Translations under genes and position numbers: made by a program
The notes under the pieces: model-generated
What the model saw: the letters and a program-made list of their open reading frames with translations, nothing else
What the model was told of the DNA's origin: nothing
Databases searched by the model: none
Shown: positions 25,739 to 36,100 of the stretch, piece after piece
Layout: the number at the start of each line of letters is the position of its first letter
How positions within the stretch are numbered: position 1 is the first letter of the stretch
Assembly: GCA_965243775.1 (NCBI GenBank)
Contig: CBDEWF010000078.1
Coordinates: 1-64,000 of the forward strand
Direction: 5' to 3'
Length of the DNA: 64,000 bases
DNA from: Sansalvadorimonas sp965243775
GTDB taxonomy: Bacteria > Pseudomonadota > Gammaproteobacteria > Pseudomonadales > Endozoicomonadaceae

Positions 25739-26946
25739 CCGCGTTCTGGATACTTGCACTTGCACTGGTTGTTCTGGCGCTGCTGTTTGTTTTTGTTCCC
25801 CTGGCCTATTACCGGAAAAAACCAGTGAAGAGTGAGGGGGATGTTGACAGGAAAAAGGTCAATCTCTCTCTTCATAAGGCTCGGCTTGCGGCTCTGGACA
25901 AGCAGTTAAAAGCCGGCGAGCTGGACAGAGAAGAGTACGACACCCAGCGCCTTGAGATGGAAAAAGAACTGCTGGCAGATATGGATTCCGTTGAAGTGGA
26001 AACCCAGTTCCGCAGTGGTGTTGTTGTTCCCCTGGTGTTTGCTGTTCTGATTCCTCTGATAGCTTTTGGTCTCTATTTTCAGCTGGGCTCCATTGAAAAA
26101 GTGGAGCAGAAAGTGGCTCTGCAAGAGTTGAGTCACCAGCAGGATCCAGCCCAGGCTCTGGCCCAGATGGAAGAGGTTGTCAGAGAGTATCCTGAGGATT
26201 ATCAGACCCGTTATATGCTGGCGGGAATGTATATGTCCCGGGCCCGGTATGGCGAAGCAGCGGCCCAGTATCGCATCGTAATCGACCAGGTGGGGGAGCA
26301 GTCTGAACCCTTGTCCCAGTTGGCTCAGGCTCTGTTTATTGCCAATGACAATGAGATCAACGATGAAGTCAACAGCCTGATCCGCAGAGCTTTGGCGGTT
26401 GATCCGAACAACACCACGGCTCTTGGGCTGAAAGGCATCTCTTCCTATGAGCAGGGTCAGTACCGGGAAGCTGTCGCGACCTGGGAAAAGCTACTGCCCA
26501 TGACCCGCAACCCACAGGCTCGTGATGCTCTGCGGGCTGGCATTATGCGGGCACGGGAAGCTCTGGGTGAACATGAACAGGTGGATGAAGGTGGAGCAGA
26601 GATGGTTTCTGGTTCAGCGGTTCAGGTTCAGGTTTCACTGGATGAATCCTTGCGATCGCTGCCACCACAAACCCGGGTCTTTGTCTACGCCCGGCCTCAA
26701 GGACAGAAAATGCCTCTGGCTATCGTACCACTTTCTGTTGGAGACCTTCCGGGAACGATCGTTCTGGATGATTCCATGATGATGACAGAGGGCATGAAGC
26801 TGTCCGACTTTAAGCTGGTTGATATTGTTGTCCGTATTTCCAGGGATGGCAGTGTTATGCAGCCGGATTATGAGGCTCGACTCGAAGGGGTCGAGGTTGG
26901 CAATGAGGCGGTATCCCAAATAATGGTTTCAACAGATGAGGGTTGA
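25735..26946 (+). CDS. ccmI: Cytochrome c maturation protein CcmI (TPR)
   Basis: 403 residues. Two membrane helices (about 3-22 and 97-115) flank a cytoplasmic loop, then TPR repeats from about residue 130 (PEDYQTRYMLAGMYMSRARY, EPLSQLAQALFIANDN), and a C-terminal beta domain. It presents apocytochrome to CcmF/CcmH. It is the last gene of the operon. Its final 66 codons lie inside a tandem duplication (26748-31191), so a second copy of the tail, broken by a MITE, is found at 28831-29189. Confidence 0.93.
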   Translation: MTAFWILALALVVLALLFVFVPLAYYRKKPVKSEGDVDRKKVNLSLHKARLAALDKQLKAGELDREEYDTQRLEMEKELLADMDSVEVETQFRSGVVVPLVFAVLIPLIAFGLYFQLGSIEKVEQKVALQELSHQQDPAQALAQMEEVVREYPEDYQTRYMLAGMYMSRARYGEAAAQYRIVIDQVGEQSEPLSQLAQALFIANDNEINDEVNSLIRRALAVDPNNTTALGLKGISSYEQGQYREAVATWEKLLPMTRNPQARDALRAGIMRAREALGEHEQVDEGGAEMVSGSAVQVQVSLDESLRSLPPQTRVFVYARPQGQKMPLAIVPLSVGDLPGTIVLDDSMMMTEGMKLSDFKLVDIVVRISRDGSVMQPDYEARLEGVEVGNEAVSQIMVSTDEG

Positions 26947-27015
26947 TCTTGTTTGAAAGTCGAGAGTCATGGGTTAAATTGCTTGTGATTTGAGTTGTGG
27001 CTCTTGCACTTGTTC

Positions 27016-28611
27016 TTACTCCTGATCCTTTTGGGGTTGAGGGTTATACAGGTCATACAAATTGACTTTCTCATCATATTTGAGGAGAAGGGCGATAGTG
27101 CCAGGTTCGATTTCATGTATCAAACTGTAGTGGTGGTAATTCAGAGGGTCGTTGAATTTAGCAATGGTCTCTGATAGCCACTGTCCTCTATGTTGTGTCC
27201 ATATTTTAAGAAGCCTTTCATGTCGTGCAGGGGTATTATGCAAATCTTCAGTGGTTACGATACGACCATCCTGAAGTTGAAGACAGTCTGACATTATAAG
27301 GGAGAGTGGCGGGTCAGTGTTGCCCAAAGGAGTGTAAAGCCACCCTGCTGAAACCTGCTGGCAAAGTGTGGGTATAGAGGGGGTGGCGGGATATAAAAAA
27401 CATTGCTCCTGGTGATAAGCTTGAATGATATAATTGGTTTTCTGTAAGCGCTTGATGTCAACGTGGTTAGTAAACCTGTAAGAGGCAATGTCGAGCCATG
27501 CACTCCGTTCCGATGACCAGATTTTCACAATATGCTTGTCATCTTCGCCCTCAGTTACAAGGCCTTCAAAGAATCCGTTGAAGTCACAAATAGTATATAA
27601 AATCTTTGAGCTTTCCAGTTCGCGATGCCATGTGGCTTCATTTCCTGTAAGAACCATGCGGTATAGATTTCCTGGATGAGGTGGTCCACTTGGTCTTCTT
27701 GTTCTGACGAAATCACTACTGCGACCATCGGATGGGGTTTTGTAGCATAGTAATGAATTATCTTCTCTCTGCATTATCTTCAAGTGGAAAGGAGGGAGGA
27801 TGTTATCATCAGGAGAGGGGAGTAGGAAACACTTAATATCCGCAATTATGTCACCATGACTGTCCTTCTTATGCTCAATTTTCCAGAATCTTCCTTTTTG
27901 ATGATCTGTGTCTGAGATATGAAATGGTGGATCATTTTCAGGCGTGTAAATGACCCATGAATCCATATATGGATTTCTATCTGCTTCTATAATATGGCTG
28001 CTGATATTTTGGATGCCTGTCTGGTCATACTGGCAATAAATTAAATTTCCGAGTGGTGGTTCTATAGAGTAATCTATGGGTGTGTAACGTATGAGATTGC
28101 TGTCACTAACGACTTTGATAAAATCTGGCGATGAAAATTGCCACTCCTTTTTCCATACATCTTCTCTCTTCTTCCATAATGAAACTTTGGTATGAGAATA
28201 TGGCTGTAGACTGTTATCAGTGAAAATAAGCTGATTGTTCTCTCTGTTGTAATTTTTTAAATCTAGGAATGAACGTTCTGGATCGTTTAATTTATGATTA
28301 GGCTGGATATACCGATTTCCTTTAACTGTTTTGATCATGGTTGCACTGTGAATTCTGATGCTCGAAAGGAGGCCTGGTACAGCGGAGTCCTTTACTTTTG
28401 AAATACCCATTTGCCGTTGAATAATAAACTTAGGTAGATTGTTCGCATTTAACAATTGAGATGAGCTGGATAGACCAATCTTGTTAGCACCTGCAATATT
28501 AGAAGCCAGATTTTCAGATTTTTTTTCTACTGGTGCCCCGGAACCATCGTGTTTTCTCTTCTGTCCCGCTGTTTGTGTAGGGGGGAGGGATTGTAGGGTA
28601 GTTGGGATCAT
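27016..28611 (-). CDS. Orphan protein A with basic N-terminal motif
   Basis: 531 residues with no recognised domain, predicted soluble, rich in aromatic and polar beta-type segments (for example GNLIYCQYDQTG, MDSWVIYTPENDP). The N-terminal 40 residues are low complexity and carry KRK, then about 10 residues later KK, a spacing resembling a bipartite nuclear localisation signal. It has a paralogue (orphan B) in the adjacent duplicate unit. No signal peptide. Start at ATG 28611 with AAGG about 10 bases upstream. A/T-richer than the neighbouring ccm genes, which suggests transfer. Function unknown. Confidence 0.65.
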   Translation of the reverse strand: MIPTTLQSLPPTQTAGQKRKHDGSGAPVEKKSENLASNIAGANKIGLSSSSQLLNANNLPKFIIQRQMGISKVKDSAVPGLLSSIRIHSATMIKTVKGNRYIQPNHKLNDPERSFLDLKNYNRENNQLIFTDNSLQPYSHTKVSLWKKREDVWKKEWQFSSPDFIKVVSDSNLIRYTPIDYSIEPPLGNLIYCQYDQTGIQNISSHIIEADRNPYMDSWVIYTPENDPPFHISDTDHQKGRFWKIEHKKDSHGDIIADIKCFLLPSPDDNILPPFHLKIMQREDNSLLCYKTPSDGRSSDFVRTRRPSGPPHPGNLYRMVLTGNEATWHRELESSKILYTICDFNGFFEGLVTEGEDDKHIVKIWSSERSAWLDIASYRFTNHVDIKRLQKTNYIIQAYHQEQCFLYPATPSIPTLCQQVSAGWLYTPLGNTDPPLSLIMSDCLQLQDGRIVTTEDLHNTPARHERLLKIWTQHRGQWLSETIAKFNDPLNYHHYSLIHEIEPGTIALLLKYDEKVNLYDLYNPQPQKDQE

Positions 28612-28830
28612 TTTATTACTGCCTTGTAGTATTTGTGAGCCATTTATGGAGCCTTAGACAAGGAGGTCTTCTGCATGTTCATTGTCCCTGACAGCCTTGT
28701 TAGAAACTGCCTGATAGGCCTGTTGCAGTTAATGGCTGCGGATGTGTGCACCCAGACTTCCTGAAATTCTTATACCTAAACTACCGGTGAAATTTTAAAA
28801 TTTAGTTTTTACTTGTTCAGGATGTTTTGA
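28612..28830. other. Upstream region of orphan A
   Basis: No gene. It is nearly identical to 31005-31191, the region upstream of orphan B, apart from a 4-base indel (CATT) that removes an extra upstream in-frame ATG in this copy. It presumably holds the orphan gene promoter. Confidence 0.5.
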
Positions 28831-29189
28831 TCCGGGAGCGATCGTTCTGGATGGTTCCATGATGATGACAGAGGGCATGAAGCTGTCCGACTTTAAGCTG
28901 GTTGATATTGTTGTCCGTATTTCCAGGGGCTCTGTTAACACTACATGTTGGTAGTACTTCCGTGCACCCTGTATAGCTTGGCATTCGGGCTTCATAGAAC
29001 TTGGGAATTTGGTTACTTCCTCTATTCAGCGTAATCACTAACTTTGAGAAATAAACCAACATCTATTGTTAACAGAGCCTTTCCAGGGATGGCAGTGTTA
29101 TACAGCCGGATTATGAGGCTCGACTTGAAGGGGTCGAGGTTGGCAATGAGGCGGTATCACGAATACTGGTTTCAACAGGCGAAGGTTAA
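28831..29189 (+). pseudogene. ccmI: Duplicated ccmI 3' end, interrupted by a MITE
   Basis: Reads the last part of CcmI (IVLDGSMMMTEGMKLSDFK) up to VVRISR, then a 152-bp insertion, then DGSVIQPDYEARLEGVE to the stop TAA at 29187-29189. It has no start and is a by-product of the tandem duplication. Substitutions relative to ccmI show that the duplication is not brand new. Confidence 0.88.
28928..29079. mobile_element. 152-bp MITE with perfect 13-bp ends and 8-bp target duplication
   Basis: GGCTCTGTTAACA (28928-28940) and TGTTAACAGAGCC (29067-29079) are perfect inverted ends. TTTCCAGG flanks both sides (28920-28927 and 29080-29087), and the uninterrupted ccmI shows the pre-insertion site. The GGCTCTGTTA-type ends and 8-bp duplication fit families such as IS1595 or IS6; the parent cannot be named from this window. 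Confidence 0.9.
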
Positions 29190-29225
29190 TCTCGTTTGAG
29201 AGTCGAGAGTTATGGGTAATGAGTC

Positions 29226-29328
29226 AAATGCGTTGATGACCCTTTACAACCTCGTCACTCCTGCGAAAGCAGGAGTCTACCAGCTTGAGATTCCTGCTTT
29301 CGCAGGAATGACGGGCATCAACGCATTT
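29226..29328. repeat. 103-bp nested palindrome (REP/MITE-like)
   Basis: Outer arms AAATGCGTTGATG (29226-29238) and CATCAACGCATTT (29316-29328) are perfect complements. Inner arms around CCTGCGAAAGCAGGA and TCCTGCTTTCGCAGG each form their own hairpin. It is absent from duplicate unit 1, so it inserted after the duplication. Sequences built on CCTGCGAAAGCAGG are common dispersed repeats in many proteobacteria. Confidence 0.8.
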
Positions 29329-29366
29329 CATACATGACCGAGTTATGAGTTAACTGGTGAGTTGAG

Positions 29367-31004
29367 TTATGGCTCTCGCTCCTTTTGGGGTTGGGGGTTA
29401 TACAGGTCATAGATATGGACTTCTCTTTGCTTCTGGAGAGGCAGGGCAATAGTGCCAGGCTCGATTTCATGTACCAAACTGGGGTAGCAGTAGTACTGTA
29501 TGTGGTCACTGCATTTAGCAATGGTCTCTGATAACCACTGTCCTCTATGTTGTGTCCATATTTTAAGAAGTGTGTCACATTGTATAGCGTTATTATGCAA
29601 GTCTTCACTGGTTACGATGCGACCATCCCTAAGTTGAAGGCAGCATGACATTATAAGGGGGGCTGGATCAGTGTTGTCTAAAGAAGTGTAAAAACATTTT
29701 GTTGAAACTTGTTGACAAACTGTGGGTGTGGTGGGTACAGCCTGCGATAGCGTTCCTCTTTGATGATATGCTTGAATGATATAAGTGTTTTTCTGTAAGC
29801 GCTTGATGTCAATGTATTTAGCAAATTTATAGGATGTCATGTTAAGCCATGCGTTCTGTTCCGATGACCAGATTTTCACAATATACTTGTCATCTTCGCC
29901 CTCAGTTACAAGGCCTTCAAGGGATCCTTTGGGGTCACAAACTGGATATAAAATCTTTGAGCTTTCCAGTTCGCGATGCCATGTGACTTCATTTCCTGTA
30001 AGAACCATGCGGTGTAGATTACCCGGTAGTGAAGTAGCGGTAAATCTTCCTCCAAAGAAATCCCTTCTTTGGTTGGGTTGGCTTTTGTAGCATAGTAGTG
30101 AATTGTCTTCTCTCAACATTATCTTTAACAGGTAAGGGTGTGGGATGTTATCGTCAGGAGAGGGGAATGGAAGAGACTTAATATCCACAACTGTGCCGCC
30201 ATGACTGTCCTTCTTGTGCTCAATTTTCCAGAATCTTCCGTATCTTTCGTTTAGAAAAAGTGTGTGTGTGCAGATATGAAAAGGCGGATCATTTTCAGGT
30301 GTGTAAATGACCCATGAATTCATACATGAATTTCTATCTGCTTCTACAATATGGCTGCTGATATTTTGGATGCCTGTCTGGTCATACTGGCAATAAATTA
30401 AATTTCCGAGTGGTGATTCTATAGAGTAATCTATGGGTGTGTAACGTATGAGATTGCTGTCACTAACGACTTTGATAAAATCTGGCGATGAAAGTTGCCA
30501 CTCCTTTTTCCATACATCTTCTCTCTTCTTCCATAATGAAACTTTGGTATTAGAATGTGGCTGTAGACTGTTATCAGTGAAAATAAGCTGATTGTTCTCT
30601 CTGTTGTAATTTGTTAAATGTAGAAATGAAAGTTCTGGATCGTTTAATTTATGATTAGGTTGGATATACCGATTTCCTTTAACTGTTTTGATCATGGTTG
30701 CACTGTGAATTCTGATGTTCGAAAGGAGGCCTGGTACAGCGGAGTCCTTTACTGTTGAAATACCCATTTGCCGTTGAATAATAAACTTAGGTAGATTGTT
30801 CGCATTTAACAATTGAGATGAGCTGGATAGACCAATCTTGTTAGCACCTGCAATATTAGAAGCCAGATTTTTAGATTTTTTTTCTACTGGTGCCCCGGAA
30901 ACATCGTGTTTTTTCTTCTGTCCCGCTGTTTGTGTAGGGGGGAGGGATTGTAGGGTAGTTGGGATCATTTTATTACTGCTTTGTAGTATTTGTGAGCCAT
31001 TCAT
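29367..31004 (-). CDS. Orphan protein B, paralogue of orphan A
   Basis: 545 residues, collinear with orphan A along its whole length. The N-terminal halves are almost identical and the C-terminal halves clearly diverged (for example around residues 250-330 and 420-470), so the pair is under different pressure or has been partly converted. It has an additional N-terminal MNGSQILQSSNK from an upstream ATG that copy A lacks; translation could also start at the internal Met13. KKK and KK lysine clusters sit in the same places as the KRK/KK of orphan A. No domain recognised. Confidence 0.65.
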   Translation of the reverse strand: MNGSQILQSSNKMIPTTLQSLPPTQTAGQKKKHDVSGAPVEKKSKNLASNIAGANKIGLSSSSQLLNANNLPKFIIQRQMGISTVKDSAVPGLLSNIRIHSATMIKTVKGNRYIQPNHKLNDPELSFLHLTNYNRENNQLIFTDNSLQPHSNTKVSLWKKREDVWKKEWQLSSPDFIKVVSDSNLIRYTPIDYSIESPLGNLIYCQYDQTGIQNISSHIVEADRNSCMNSWVIYTPENDPPFHICTHTLFLNERYGRFWKIEHKKDSHGGTVVDIKSLPFPSPDDNIPHPYLLKIMLREDNSLLCYKSQPNQRRDFFGGRFTATSLPGNLHRMVLTGNEVTWHRELESSKILYPVCDPKGSLEGLVTEGEDDKYIVKIWSSEQNAWLNMTSYKFAKYIDIKRLQKNTYIIQAYHQRGTLSQAVPTTPTVCQQVSTKCFYTSLDNTDPAPLIMSCCLQLRDGRIVTSEDLHNNAIQCDTLLKIWTQHRGQWLSETIAKCSDHIQYYCYPSLVHEIEPGTIALPLQKQREVHIYDLYNPQPQKEREP

Positions 31005-31198
31005 TTATGGAGCCTTAGACAAGGAGGTCTTCTGCATGTTCATTTTCCCTGACAGCCTTGTTAGAAACTGCCTGATAGGCCTGTTGCAGTTAATGGCTGC
31101 GGATGTGTGCACCCAGACTTCCTGAAATTCTTATACCTAAACTACCGGTGAAATTTTAAAATTTAGTTTTCACTTGTTCAGGATGTTTTGAAACAGGG

Positions 31199-32902
31199 AT
31201 GATTTCATCAGCACTTATAGATACCTTCCGCCAGGCCTATAGTTTTTCCCATCTTCGCCGGGATGTTCTGGCAGGCATTACTGTCGGTATTGTTGCCCTT
31301 CCTCTGTCCATGGGACTTGCCATTGCCAGTGGTGTAGCACCGGAATATGGGCTTTACACGGCAATCGTTGCCGGCTTTGTGATTGCCCTGACCGGTGGCT
31401 CACGGGTTAATATCTCCGGCCCAACGGCAGCATTTGTCGTTATATTGCTGCCTATCACCACGAAATACGGACTGGGAGGGCTGGCCATCGCCACGCTTAT
31501 GGCCGGCATTATCCTGGTACTTATGGGGCTGTGCCGTCTGGGGCAACTGGTTGAGTTTGTCCCTTACCCGGTGACTATTGGGTTTACTTCGGGCATCGCT
31601 GTGGTTATCGCTACCTTACAGTTAAAAGATTTTTTCGGCTTGTCCTTAACCCATATGCCCGAACATTTTTTGGAGCGGGTCATGGCGCTGATATCGGTTC
31701 TGCCCAATCTCAGCCTTTGGGATACCCTGACGGCTTCGGTCACACTGGGTGTTTTTCTGTTCTGGAAGCGCCTGAAGGTGGCCATCCCTCCACACCTGCC
31801 GGCACTGCTGGCAGGGGTTGGAACAGCCTGGCTGATTCTACACTTTGTTGATCAGGCCAGTGTTGCCACTATTGGCAGCCGTTTTCGCTGGCAGGTGGAC
31901 GGTTTGTCCGGCTCCGGCATTCCTCCGATCGCTCCCCGTCTGGTTATGCCCTGGTCTCTGCCGGGTGCGGATGGTCAGCCCATTGGCTTAAGCTTTACCC
32001 TGATACGTGAACTGATGACTTCAGCCTTTGCCATAGCCATGCTGGGAGCTTTGGAATCCCTGCTATGTGCAGTGGTCGCTGACGGTATGACCCGTACCCG
32101 TCATCGGCCTAATGGTGAGCTGATTGGTCAGGGGCTGGGGAATATTGCTGCTCCCTTCTTTGGTGGCATTCCTGCAACTGCGGCTATTGCCCGTACTGCC
32201 ACCAGTATTCGCAGTGGGGCACGCTCTCCTCTGGCATCAATTGTTCACAGTGTGTTCGTATTGCTGGCGGTGCTGTTGCTGGCACCGGTACTGTCACATA
32301 TTCCCATGGCCTCGCTGGCTGCATTGCTGATTATGGTGGCCTGGAATATGAGTGAAGCTCATCACTTCGTTCGTATTGTCAAAGTGGCGCCACGGGAGGA
32401 TGTGGCTGTATTGCTGACCTGTTTCAGCCTGACCGTTATCTTTGATATGGTCATCGCCGTCACCGTAGGTCTGCTGCTGGCCGGTTTGCTGCTGATCAAA
32501 CGGATTGCGGCGTTGATTGAGATCAATCCCCACCCGGAGCAGCATCACTTTCAGACTCCCCACTTGCCCGAGGGTATCGACTTTTACCAGGTTAACGGCC
32601 CCCTGTTCTTTGGTGCAGCCCAGAAAACACTGGGTACGCTGCAACAGTTTGATGACAAGATAAAAGTGATCATTCTGGATATGAGCCGGGTGGATATGAT
32701 CGATATGACTGCGATTGTTGCCATGGAGAACATTCTCCTGGATCTGCAGAAGCACAATATTGGTCTGATTCTCAATGGTCTGCAGCCACGCCTGCTGTTA
32801 AAGCTTCGTAAAACTGGTGTCCGTAAAGGTGAATTGATCGGCTTTGGTCGCACCATGGAAGAGTCTATCCGTAAAGCCTGTCTGCAGTTACAATTGGGCT
32901 AG
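31199..32902 (+). CDS. SulP family anion transporter (DauA-like)
   Basis: 567 residues: a SulP membrane domain of about 12-14 helices with the family signature region (VAPEYGLYTAIVAGFV, SGPTAAFVVIL) and a C-terminal STAS domain (about residues 455-560, with VIILDMSRVDMIDMTA). SulP proteins carry sulfate, bicarbonate or C4-dicarboxylates; YchM/DauA of E. coli is of this length. The substrate cannot be told here. The start lies 7 bases after the end of the tandem duplication, so its upstream region was probably replaced by duplicate unit 2. Confidence 0.9.
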   Translation: MISSALIDTFRQAYSFSHLRRDVLAGITVGIVALPLSMGLAIASGVAPEYGLYTAIVAGFVIALTGGSRVNISGPTAAFVVILLPITTKYGLGGLAIATLMAGIILVLMGLCRLGQLVEFVPYPVTIGFTSGIAVVIATLQLKDFFGLSLTHMPEHFLERVMALISVLPNLSLWDTLTASVTLGVFLFWKRLKVAIPPHLPALLAGVGTAWLILHFVDQASVATIGSRFRWQVDGLSGSGIPPIAPRLVMPWSLPGADGQPIGLSFTLIRELMTSAFAIAMLGALESLLCAVVADGMTRTRHRPNGELIGQGLGNIAAPFFGGIPATAAIARTATSIRSGARSPLASIVHSVFVLLAVLLLAPVLSHIPMASLAALLIMVAWNMSEAHHFVRIVKVAPREDVAVLLTCFSLTVIFDMVIAVTVGLLLAGLLLIKRIAALIEINPHPEQHHFQTPHLPEGIDFYQVNGPLFFGAAQKTLGTLQQFDDKIKVIILDMSRVDMIDMTAIVAMENILLDLQKHNIGLILNGLQPRLLLKLRKTGVRKGELIGFGRTMEESIRKACLQLQLG

Positions 32903-33191
32903 ACAACCAGCCTTGACGGTATCTGTGGTTTCCTTCCTCTGTCTATCTTTGCCAGGCTGATCAAGATAGACAGCCTGCCAAAGGGGGCAGTTGCATTTCG
33001 GAAGCCACTCCTGTTTAAATACTTAAAGAATCTTTACAATAACATTCGGTATTTAATTTCTTTATATGACGACCGAATACGGTTGCGTGATCTCACTGTT
33101 ATTTTGTTAGGGATTCTGTCGGGGGGCCACAGGAGCGGACACTGACAGCCTGAATAAAATGACTGTCACACCATAGGATATCCAAGACCCG
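32903..33191. other. sulP-smc intergenic region with hairpins
   Basis: TGTCTATCTT (32940-32949) pairs perfectly with AAGATAGACA (32963-32972), a likely 3' hairpin for sulP although no T-run follows. ATTCGGT (33044-33050) and ACCGAAT (33072-33078) form a spaced inverted repeat, possibly an operator ahead of smc. No gene seen. Confidence 0.45.
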
Positions 33192-36100
33192 ATGCGTCTA
33201 AAATGTATCAAGCTGGCCGGGTTCAAGTCGTTTGTCGACCCGACCACAGTCTATTTTCCCAGCAACATGTGTGGTGTTGTTGGCCCCAACGGTTGCGGCA
33301 AATCGAATATTATCGATGCCGTACGCTGGGTAATGGGCGAATCATCGGCGAAGAACCTCCGCGGTGAATCCATCACCGATGTTATCTTCAAAGGCTCCAA
33401 CTCCCGTAAACCAGCCAGTTATGCCCAGGTCGAGCTGGTTTTTGATAACAATGAAGGGCGCATTACCGGCGAGTATGCCGCTTTCAATGAAATTTCAATT
33501 AAACGTCGCCTGACCAGTGATGCCAGCAACACCTATTTCCTTAACGGCAGCAAGTGTCGCCGGAAAGATATTATGGATATCTTCCTTGGCACTGGTCTGG
33601 GGCCACGAAGCTACTCCATTATCAGTCAGGGCATTGTCTCCAACCTGATTGAAAGTAAACCGGAAGAACTGCGGGTCTTCATTGAAGAGGCAGCCGGGAT
33701 CTCCCGTTACAAGGAGCGGCGCCGGGAAACCGAGAACCGTATTCGCCGTACCACGGAGAACCTGGAGCGCCTGACCGACCTGCGGGAAGAGCTGGACCGC
33801 CAACTTGCACACCTGAAACGTCAGGCTGAAGCCGCCGAGCGTTACAAGAATTACAAGCAGGAAGAACGGCTGAAAAAAGCCCAGCTCCACGCTCTGCGTT
33901 GGCAGACAGTGGACAGTGGGGCTCAGGCCCAGGAATCCGCCATCCGGGAATTTGAAACCCAGCTGGAAGCTGCTATCGCCAGACAGCGTTCCAGTGATAC
34001 CGATATTGAAAAGCTGCGCCAGCAGCAGATAGAGCTTGGGGACGCTTTTCAGATTGTCCAGGGCCGGTTTTACTCCACCGGTAATGAAATTACCCGTCTG
34101 GAGCAGACCATTACTCACCGCCGGGAGCGGGCAGGTCAGCTGGCCCGAGACCTTCAGGAAGCCGAACAGGCCTGGAAAGAGAACCGCCTTCACCTTGAGT
34201 CTGATCAACAGATGCTGGCTGACCTTGAAGCGGAGCTGCAAATCATTGAGCCAGAGCTGGAACTGGCCCAGGCTGGTGAAGATGAACAGGGCGAAGCTCT
34301 GGGCGCTGCTGAAGAGTCTATGCAGTCCTGGCAGCAGGATTGGGACAGTTTTAATCAGCAGGCCAGTGAACCCCGTCGTGTGGCAGAGGTAGAACAGTCT
34401 AAAATCCAACATCTGGAACTGGCTCTTGAGCGTATGGCTGAGCGGCTGTCCCGACAGAAGGAAGAGCTGTCTGGTCTGCAGGCCGCCAGCATGGATGAAG
34501 AGCTGGAACCCCTGCATGAGGAACTGGCCGAGCTGGAATTCCAGTTCGAAGAAATTCAGGGGCGGCAGGAGTCGATCCATGATGCTATCCGTCATGCCCG
34601 GGAAGAATTGAAAGCCCAGGAACAGGAGCGTTCAGCATCCAGTCGCCTGTTAAATGAATCCCGGGGACGGAGAGCTTCCCTGGAGGCTCTGCAGCAGGCG
34701 GCTCTTGATCAGGGTGAAGGTGGACAGCGCTGGCTGCAGCAAAAAGGTCTGGCCGCCCAGCCCCGCCTGGCAGAACAGATGCAGGTCACTGAAGGCTGGG
34801 AAACTGCTGTTGAAACAGCCCTTGGTGACTCTCTGCAGGCGGTCTGTGTGGAGCAGCTTGATGAAATTACTGCTGATCTGAGTGATCTTCAGCAGGCCAG
34901 CCTGACATTCCTGAGTGGCAGTCACGCCACTGCGTCCCAGCCCACAGGGCAGTTACCATGGCTGGGGGATTACGCCCGTGGAACCGGTGATCTGCTGGTG
35001 GGTATTTACGCTGCCGATGGCCTGGAGCAGGCTATGGCCCTCAGGGCGCAGCTACAGGCTGGGGAGTCCGTGATTACCCGTGATGGTATCTGGCTGGGCC
35101 GGGACTGGTTGAGAGTGGCAAAGGATTCCGATGCCAGTGCCGGTGTGTTGGCGCGGCAGCAGGAGCTGGAGCAGTTGGTAGCGGATCTTGACCTGCTGGT
35201 TGAAAAGGAAGAGCAGCTGGTGATTGATATCAGCAGCAGCCGGGAGCAGCTGGAGAACCTGGAGCTGCAGCGTGAAGAGTGCCAGTGTCAGAGTGGCTCC
35301 CTGTCTGTTCGCCAGAGCGAGCTGAAAGCAGAGCTCGGGGCGCGTCAGGCCAAGCAGGAGCAGCAGAGCCTGCGCCGTAACCGCCTGCTGGAAGAGGTAC
35401 GGGAAGCGGAAGAGCAGAGCCAGATTGAACAGGAGAACCTGTCCGAGTCCCGGTTGCGTCTGCAGGATGCCCTGGACCGGATGGAAGAAGATGCCGGGCA
35501 GCGAGAAGAGCTGCTGAGGCAGCGGGATGAAGTACGCGCTTCTCTGGACCGGCTCAGGCAGCTTGCCAGGCACAGTAAAGATACGGCCCATCAGCTGGCC
35601 CTGCGCCAGCAGTCCCTGGTTAGTCGTCGTGAATCCCTGAGGCAGGGGGTGGGGCGGCTGGAAAAGCAGGGTGAGCGCTATCAGGAACGTCTGGAGCAGT
35701 TAAAGCTTTCCCTGAGCGAGAGTGACGAGCCCACGGATGATCTGCAGATGGAGCTGGAAGAGCTGCTGGACCGTCGTCTTGAAATTGAAGAAGAGATGAA
35801 CGAGTCCCGGCGCCAGCTGGAAAATGTTGAGCACGCTCTGCGTGAGCATGAGCGTGGCCGTTCCGCGGCTGAGCAGGAAGCCCAGGGCATTCGGGAACGG
35901 CTGGAAAAGCTGCGCATGGACTGGCAGACCATGCAGGTTCGCCGTACCACCCTGCAGGAACAGCTGCAGGAAGATGGTTATGATCTGGAAACAGTGCTGG
36001 CCAACCTGCCGGAACAGGCGACTGAATCTGTCTGGGAAGAAGAGCTTAATCGTCTGGAAGCGAGGATACAGCGGCTGGGTGCTATCAACCTGGCTGCTAT

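Larger units (their letters stand above)
26748..28830. repeat. Tandem duplication, unit 1 (ccmI tail plus orphan gene)
   Basis: From TCCGGGAACGATCG inside ccmI to GATGTTTTGA, about 2.08 kb. It is closely similar to 28831-31191, including coding and upstream sequence. The junction at 28830/28831 joins the end of unit 1 directly to a second ccmI tail. Confidence 0.85.
28831..31191. repeat. Tandem duplication, unit 2
   Basis: The second copy of 26748-28830, about 280 bp longer. The extra length is accounted for by a 152-bp MITE with its 8-bp target duplication and a palindromic insertion at 29226-29328 with flanking changes. It ends with GATGTTTTGA just before the sulP start. Confidence 0.85.

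Noticed and set aside
33495..34595. 366-codon reverse frame
   Set aside because: It is the shadow of the smc coiled coil.
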